Positions 59,580 through 64,000 of a DNA stretch of 64,000 bases are shown piece by piece. Both the position numbers and the translations under genes were made by a program. Origin of the DNA: Anadara kagoshimensis (Eukaryota > Mollusca > Bivalvia > Arcoida > Arcidae); assembly GCA_021292105.1 (NCBI GenBank), contig CM037857.1, positions 28,231,161 through 28,295,160 on the forward strand, read 5' to 3'. Below the pieces are notes generated by a model. That model was not told the DNA's origin. It saw nothing but the letters and a program-made list of their open reading frames with translations, and searched no databases. Within the stretch, counting starts at the first letter, position 1; every line of letters starts with the position of its first letter.

Positions 59580-59716
59580 AACTCGCTAAACCATAATTTG
59601 CTCACTCATTCATGGATTAACTCATTCTTACATTAAAACTCACCCATGAGCTTGCTCAAACATTAATTCTCTTTCTCATTCAATCTGCTTACTCAGAGAT
59701 TTACTCATTCTCACAC
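59580..59716. repeat. (CTCA/TTCA)n array, left part
   Basis: GCTCACTCATTCATGG, ACTCATTCT, TTTCTCATTC: degenerate form of the array that resumes after 61613. Confidence 0.65.
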
Positions 59717-61613
59717 TGTAACGTACATCGACATAATGTCGTCATGGTACGACATATATTGCATTATAGTCGTTAAGTATATTCTTCTAGCATGTGTTGT
59801 TTAGTGGGATCGGAAAGAAAAAATATTTTTAGACAAAACAAAACCGTTTTTGTAGGCTTAAATGAAGATTTTCATTGAAATAAACTATTTGAAACAGCAG
59901 TGGGGTGCACCTGACGATTTTCAGACTGTGCATTCCAAAACTTGTCATCCTAGCTAACCCAATGTCGTCACTACCTTTTTCGCCTTGATTGAGTCGTTAT
60001 TTATTTACTTTTCTCTTTGTATTGATTAACCACTGCGGTAGCTCAGTTGGTAGAGTGCTCGCTACGTAAGTGGGAGGTCGTTCATGGGTTCGAACCCCGA
60101 TCTGGTCTTACCCAAGACTTGAAAGTGGGTAGTGACTGTACTTTTCACCAAGCACACGGTTCTTTCGCATGGGAACTTAAAATAAACGAGGTCTCGTGTC
60201 AGGGTGGGCTTGGCACCCTAAAGAACCCTGCTGTATAATGCCATCAGCGCAACGCACAGGCAAAATTTCTGCACTTTCGCCTAAAGCTGGCGACGTATCG
60301 AAATTAGTGTATTATGTATTATCATGCTTTGCTTTTTCTATTTTTTGTCTTAGCTTTGCTGTCCGACGTTTGTTCTTGGAGGATCTGGCTGTTTCAAGCA
60401 CGTTTATTTCACTGAGCTACTCTTTTATTTTGTGGTTAACTGAATTTTTGAAAACACAATATATTTTTGAACTATCTTAAGGCAAACTTGTAGTACACAT
60501 AAAGTAACACATTATTGTGTTCTTGTTTTGAAATTACATTGGTTAGAACTTCAACATGTATGTGAACCTCCAGATTTGCAGAAACAAGCTTTGTTCGAAA
60601 TGGTGTTCCCACTTACTCTTTTTAGATTGCCAACCTCCGCTTTATTATTATATCTCAAAACTCAGTCTACATTATTTCACTTATATCGAAACGACTTCAG
60701 CTAGCCTATAGGTAACTGACAAAAAGCAATATATCAGTTGTTCATTAATGGCAGTTACACTATGCAGTGAGGGGTCTCGAGCGTGACACGTTTAGATCGT
60801 GAAATGGGGCATTTTAGTTGCCTTATTACGGCAGGTGCGAGAATATCAGAGACGTATTCGATCCCCAAGGGATTTTTAGTTTTTGTTTAATTGAATCTAG
60901 TTTGGCTAGTAGTGTTTGATATTATAAATATATAAAGAACAAAATTGTTTTGTTTGATTCAGTCCTGACATGTATATATGTGTTTATAAACTGTTTGATT
61001 CGCTATAAAAGTTGAATTTACCAAACAAGGCCAGAAAGTGAGATTGAAAAAAAAACACATATCAATTTGAATTTTCACCAAACAGATATTGCCAAAACGC
61101 TTAAATCACTTATACGACTGAAAAGATGTTCTTGAAATAAAACTGAATACCGGTAATTGGCAGGATTTTAATGCAGTCTTAAAGTCGTCATTACGCCTGA
61201 AAGTCGTCAGTCGTTTTAAAACGATATTTTTACCTTTTAACTGATGTTCTGACAAAAGATAGACAACTCTTTGTATAGTAGGAACATATTTAAAAGGGGT
61301 TATTGTGTCGTTTGGGTTGTGTACCCTTGATAAGTATGTTTGTGGCCCGATCGCCCAAATGACTGTCATTCTCTGTAGTCTGTCGCCCGATATGACACAT
61401 GTACCTTTTTGATAGTGATGTCAAAGATACCAATTTTACTATGAAGAAACCTGTTACATCATATAAAGTATGTTATTGAAGTATGGAAAACATTTACCGC
61501 TTTTAAATTTTTCACTGTTCAACTTTCTTAAGATCGATAAATAAAAATAAATTTGCAATATTTCGTGCTGACGACTTAAGGTCGGTGACGACATTATGTC
61601 GATGTACGTTACA
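59717..61613. mobile_element. 1.9 kb element with 28-bp perfect terminal inverted repeats
   Basis: 59717-59744 (starts TGTAACGTACATCGACATAA) is the exact reverse complement of 61586-61613. Inside, AATGTCGTC/AAGTCGTC words recur near both ends. Both flanks belong to the CTCA-rich array, so it inserted there. No exact target duplication could be fixed. The longest internal frame (87 codons, minus, 61106-61369) has no transposase motif, so it is non-autonomous. Superfamily undetermined. Confidence 0.75.
60028..60312 (+). mobile_element. SINE, family 1, inside the 1.9 kb element
   Basis: Head CCACTGCGGTAGCTCAGTTG, intact A-box (TAGCTCAGTTGG) and B-box (GGGTTCGAACCCC at 60086-60098), full body. 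It stops at CTGGCGACGTATCGAAATTA just short of the shared tail. The best-preserved internal promoter of the window. Confidence 0.85.
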
Positions 61614-62848
61614 TCTGAGATACTTTCTTATTCTTGCTCATGAATTTACCCATTGACTCACCCTCCTGCTCACATTCACACATTATAATTAGCTCACTCA
61701 TTCTCACTGACTTCTAAGTTAGTTTATTATTTTCTCACTCATTCCCTCCTTCCTGTAACTCACTCACTCATTCACTTGCTTATCCACACACTCACACTCA
61801 CCCACCCACCCAATCACTCACTCACTCACCCACCCACCCATTAACTCTTAAATTAGTTTATTATTTTCTCACTCACTCCCTCCTTCCTTCATTCTCTGTA
61901 ACTCACTCACTCATTCACTTGCTTATTCACTCACTCACTCACTCACTCACCCACCCAATCACTCACTCACTCACTCACTCACTCACCCACCCACCATTAA
62001 CTCTTAAGTTAATTTATTATTTTCTCACTCACTCCCTCCTTCCTTCATTCTAAGTAATTCACTCACTCATTCACTTGCTTATTCATGCACTCACACACTC
62101 ACCCACCCACCCACCCATTAACTCTTAAGTTATTTTATTATTTTCTCACTTACTTCCTTCCTCCTTCATTCTCACTTACTCACTCCTTCATTCACTTACT
62201 CACTCACTCATTCACTCACCTCACTCATTCACTCACTCACCTCACTCATTCACTCACCTCACTCATTTACTCACTCTTTCATTCACTCACTCACCTCACT
62301 CCTTCATTCACCTCACTCATTCACTCACTCCTTCATTCACTTACTCACTCACTCATTCACTCACCTCACTCATTCACTCACCTCACTCATTCACTCACTC
62401 ACTCACTCACTCACCTCACTCATTCACTCACCTCACTCATTCACTCACCTCACTCATTCACTCACCTCACTCATTCACTCACTCACTCATTCACTCACCT
62501 CACTCATTCACTCACCTCACTCATTCACTCACTCCTTCATTCACTTACTCACTCATTCACTCACCTCACTCATTCACTCACTCTTTCATTCACTTACTCA
62601 CTCACTCATTCACTCACCTCACTCATTCACTCACTCCTTCATTCACTTACTCACTCACTCCTTCATTCACTTACTCACTCACTCATTCACTCACCTCACT
62701 CATTCACTCACTCCTTCATTCACTTACTGACTCACTCATTCACTCACTCCTTCATTCACTTACTCACTCACTCATTCACTTACCTCACTCATTCCTTCAT
62801 TCGCTTACTCACTCACTCATTCACTCACCTCACTCATTCACTTGACCT
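61614..62848. repeat. (CTCA/TTCA)n array, right part, with higher-order units
   Basis: More than 1.1 kb of CTCA, TTCA and CTTA tetranucleotides. In the left half, blocks with TTAACTCTTAAGTTA...TTTTCTCACTCA repeat at about 61840, 61990 and 62118. In the right half CATTCACTCACCTCACT recurs every 16-21 bp. The 257-codon plus frame is an artefact (HS/LT repeats). Confidence 0.9.
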
Positions 62849-63082
62849 GTCCACTTGACCTTTCATCAGTAATATTCATATAGAAGGGTCCACCTAATAT
62901 ATAGGTAGTGTAGTGTAATGATTTGCAGTTAATTATAATTTACACAAGGTGCACATGAAAAGTGTTTGTTATGTAGATAAAATAAACACCTTCGATACCT
63001 ATATATAAATGTATTGGTACTCATCCATGTTAAATATTTAAATTAAAGGTCAAGCAGACAGGTCAATCCTGTTCGCCTATAA
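62838..63082. mobile_element. MITE family M3, copy 2
   Basis: CACTTGACCTTTCATCAGTA ATATTCATATAG at the left. Right end AAATATTTAAATTAAAGGTC AAGCAGACAGGTCAA and CGCCTATA. The outermost left bases are lost into the CTCA array. Confidence 0.7.
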
Positions 63083-63089
63083 CATGAAT

Positions 63090-63790
63090 TTTCTTTCCTG
63101 GATAAAATTATAAAAACTTTACCTTCAGAACTTGCGATTTTCTGATCTTCATAACAGAACCACTTTGCTTTGTATAAGAAGTGAACCAAACCCTTGGATA
63201 TCATACTGAAAGATCCAAATAAATGATACAATGAACAGTGTAATTCAGATTTTCTAGTTTTAAAATCTGGTTTATTACTTGATGACCCAAGAAAAAAAAG
63301 GACAGTCAATTCTTAAATGAAGACCAGTAACGGTTTTCTAACAAAAATGTTTGTTGTTTGATGACAATTAAAACCTGGATAACAAATCAAGTGATTTAGA
63401 CAGGTTAACAATTACATGGTATAACAAGAGCTGCTGTTGTTTAATGACAAAATTTTCAATCAAAATCAAAATATTTAAACACAGTAACAAAACAGTTAAC
63501 AACAGAGGGCTGTCAATCTGTTGAATTTCGGGCCCGAAATGTGCCAAATTCATAAAGGTCAAAACCTAATTTTTTTCCAATTAATTTGGTGAATTTTGCC
63601 AATTTGAATGAATAAAGTACAAAATTGTTACTTTTACATTTCTGCTATATATTTTCCCAAAATTTTCCAAAATTTGCATGAAACAGCGCTACCCAATGTC
63701 AAAGGCCAAAGAACCAGTACCTAAAAGGAGTGTGACCTGCAAAAGTAGCTACAAGTCAGTGAATTAAATTTTTTACCCTTTAATAGGAAA
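63090..63790. other. Non-coding stretch
   Basis: No gene recognised. A phrase TTTCGGGCCCGAAAT at 63526-63540 is a perfect 14-bp palindrome after its first base. Confidence 0.35.
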
Positions 63791-63796
63791 AAGTGT

Positions 63797-64000
63797 TATA
63801 GGCAAATAACAATGAACCGTCCTCTTGACCTTTCATTGGGAATATTCATATAATTATGAGGAACCACCCAAATACATGTACACGGATAGTGTTAAGATTC
63901 GCAGCTAACACACACAACACATGGTTTCTATGAGGTAAAGAAATTAACACTTTTGTTCACTTTACATATATGTTCTTGTTCATAGTAAATATTTAAATTG
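63797..64000. mobile_element. MITE family M3, copy 3, cut by window end
   Basis: TATAGGCAAATAACAATGAA, CTTGACCTTTCATTGGGAAT, AATATTTAAATTG at the window edge. The right terminal repeat lies outside. Confidence 0.7.

Noticed and set aside
60028..60110. Possible genuine tRNA gene (intact A and B boxes)
   Set aside because: The acceptor and anticodon stems do not pair properly, and the sequence continues into the SINE body seen in other copies.
62085..62858. 257-codon plus frame rich in HSLT/HSFT
   Set aside because: Translation of the CTCA/TTCA tetranucleotide array.

Overview
This is a eukaryotic, AT-rich, intron- and repeat-dominated window, most likely from a marine mollusc and probably a bivalve. 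That placement is inference. It rests on tRNA-headed SINEs sharing one 3' tail, a Helentron/'pearl'-like element whose core is a satellite array, and many short palindromic MITEs, all typical of bivalve DNA. No prokaryotic gene organisation, operon, CRISPR array or intact autonomous transposase was seen.

Only one gene can be built with confidence. On the minus strand, four small coding exons join in consistent reading phase: 17441-17516 (start codon and signal peptide), 11535-11691 and 10655-10779 (two halves of one Ig domain), and 523-576 (an acidic linker). Signal peptide, Ig domain and acid box in that order is the N-terminus of an FGF receptor family protein (FGFR, or the related FGFRL1). 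The later Ig domains, membrane segment and any kinase would lie beyond the left edge. A 5'UTR exon end near 17780 and a distant promoter near 27.66-27.96 kb are possible but unproven.

Layout. 0-18 kb: the gene and its repeat-filled introns. The 10.1 kb third intron holds a 6.2 kb Helentron-like element (2141-8357) containing a 145-bp tandem repeat and about fifteen 312-bp satellite monomers. 18-30 kb: AT-rich DNA with scattered repeats, one unrecognised 98-codon ORF and a possible promoter. 30-39 kb: MITEs, SINEs nested with a clear 15-bp target duplication, a roughly 35-bp minisatellite of more than 30 units, and a 644-bp CACTA-like fold-back element with a TAA duplication. 39-58 kb: a C/A-only-rich triplet region, many SINE copies of four families, and more MITEs, including one inside another. 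58-64 kb: a (CTCA)n array of more than 1 kb split by a 1.9 kb element with 28-bp perfect terminal inverted repeats, which itself contains a SINE, then two copies of a 230-bp MITE family.

The long open frames at 36.2-37.6, 39.1-39.8, 58.8-59.4 and 62.1-62.9 kb are products of simple or tandem repeats, not genes. The main interest is the layered repeat architecture and the motifs it multiplies (nuclear-receptor half-sites, YY1-like sites), not a new protein system.
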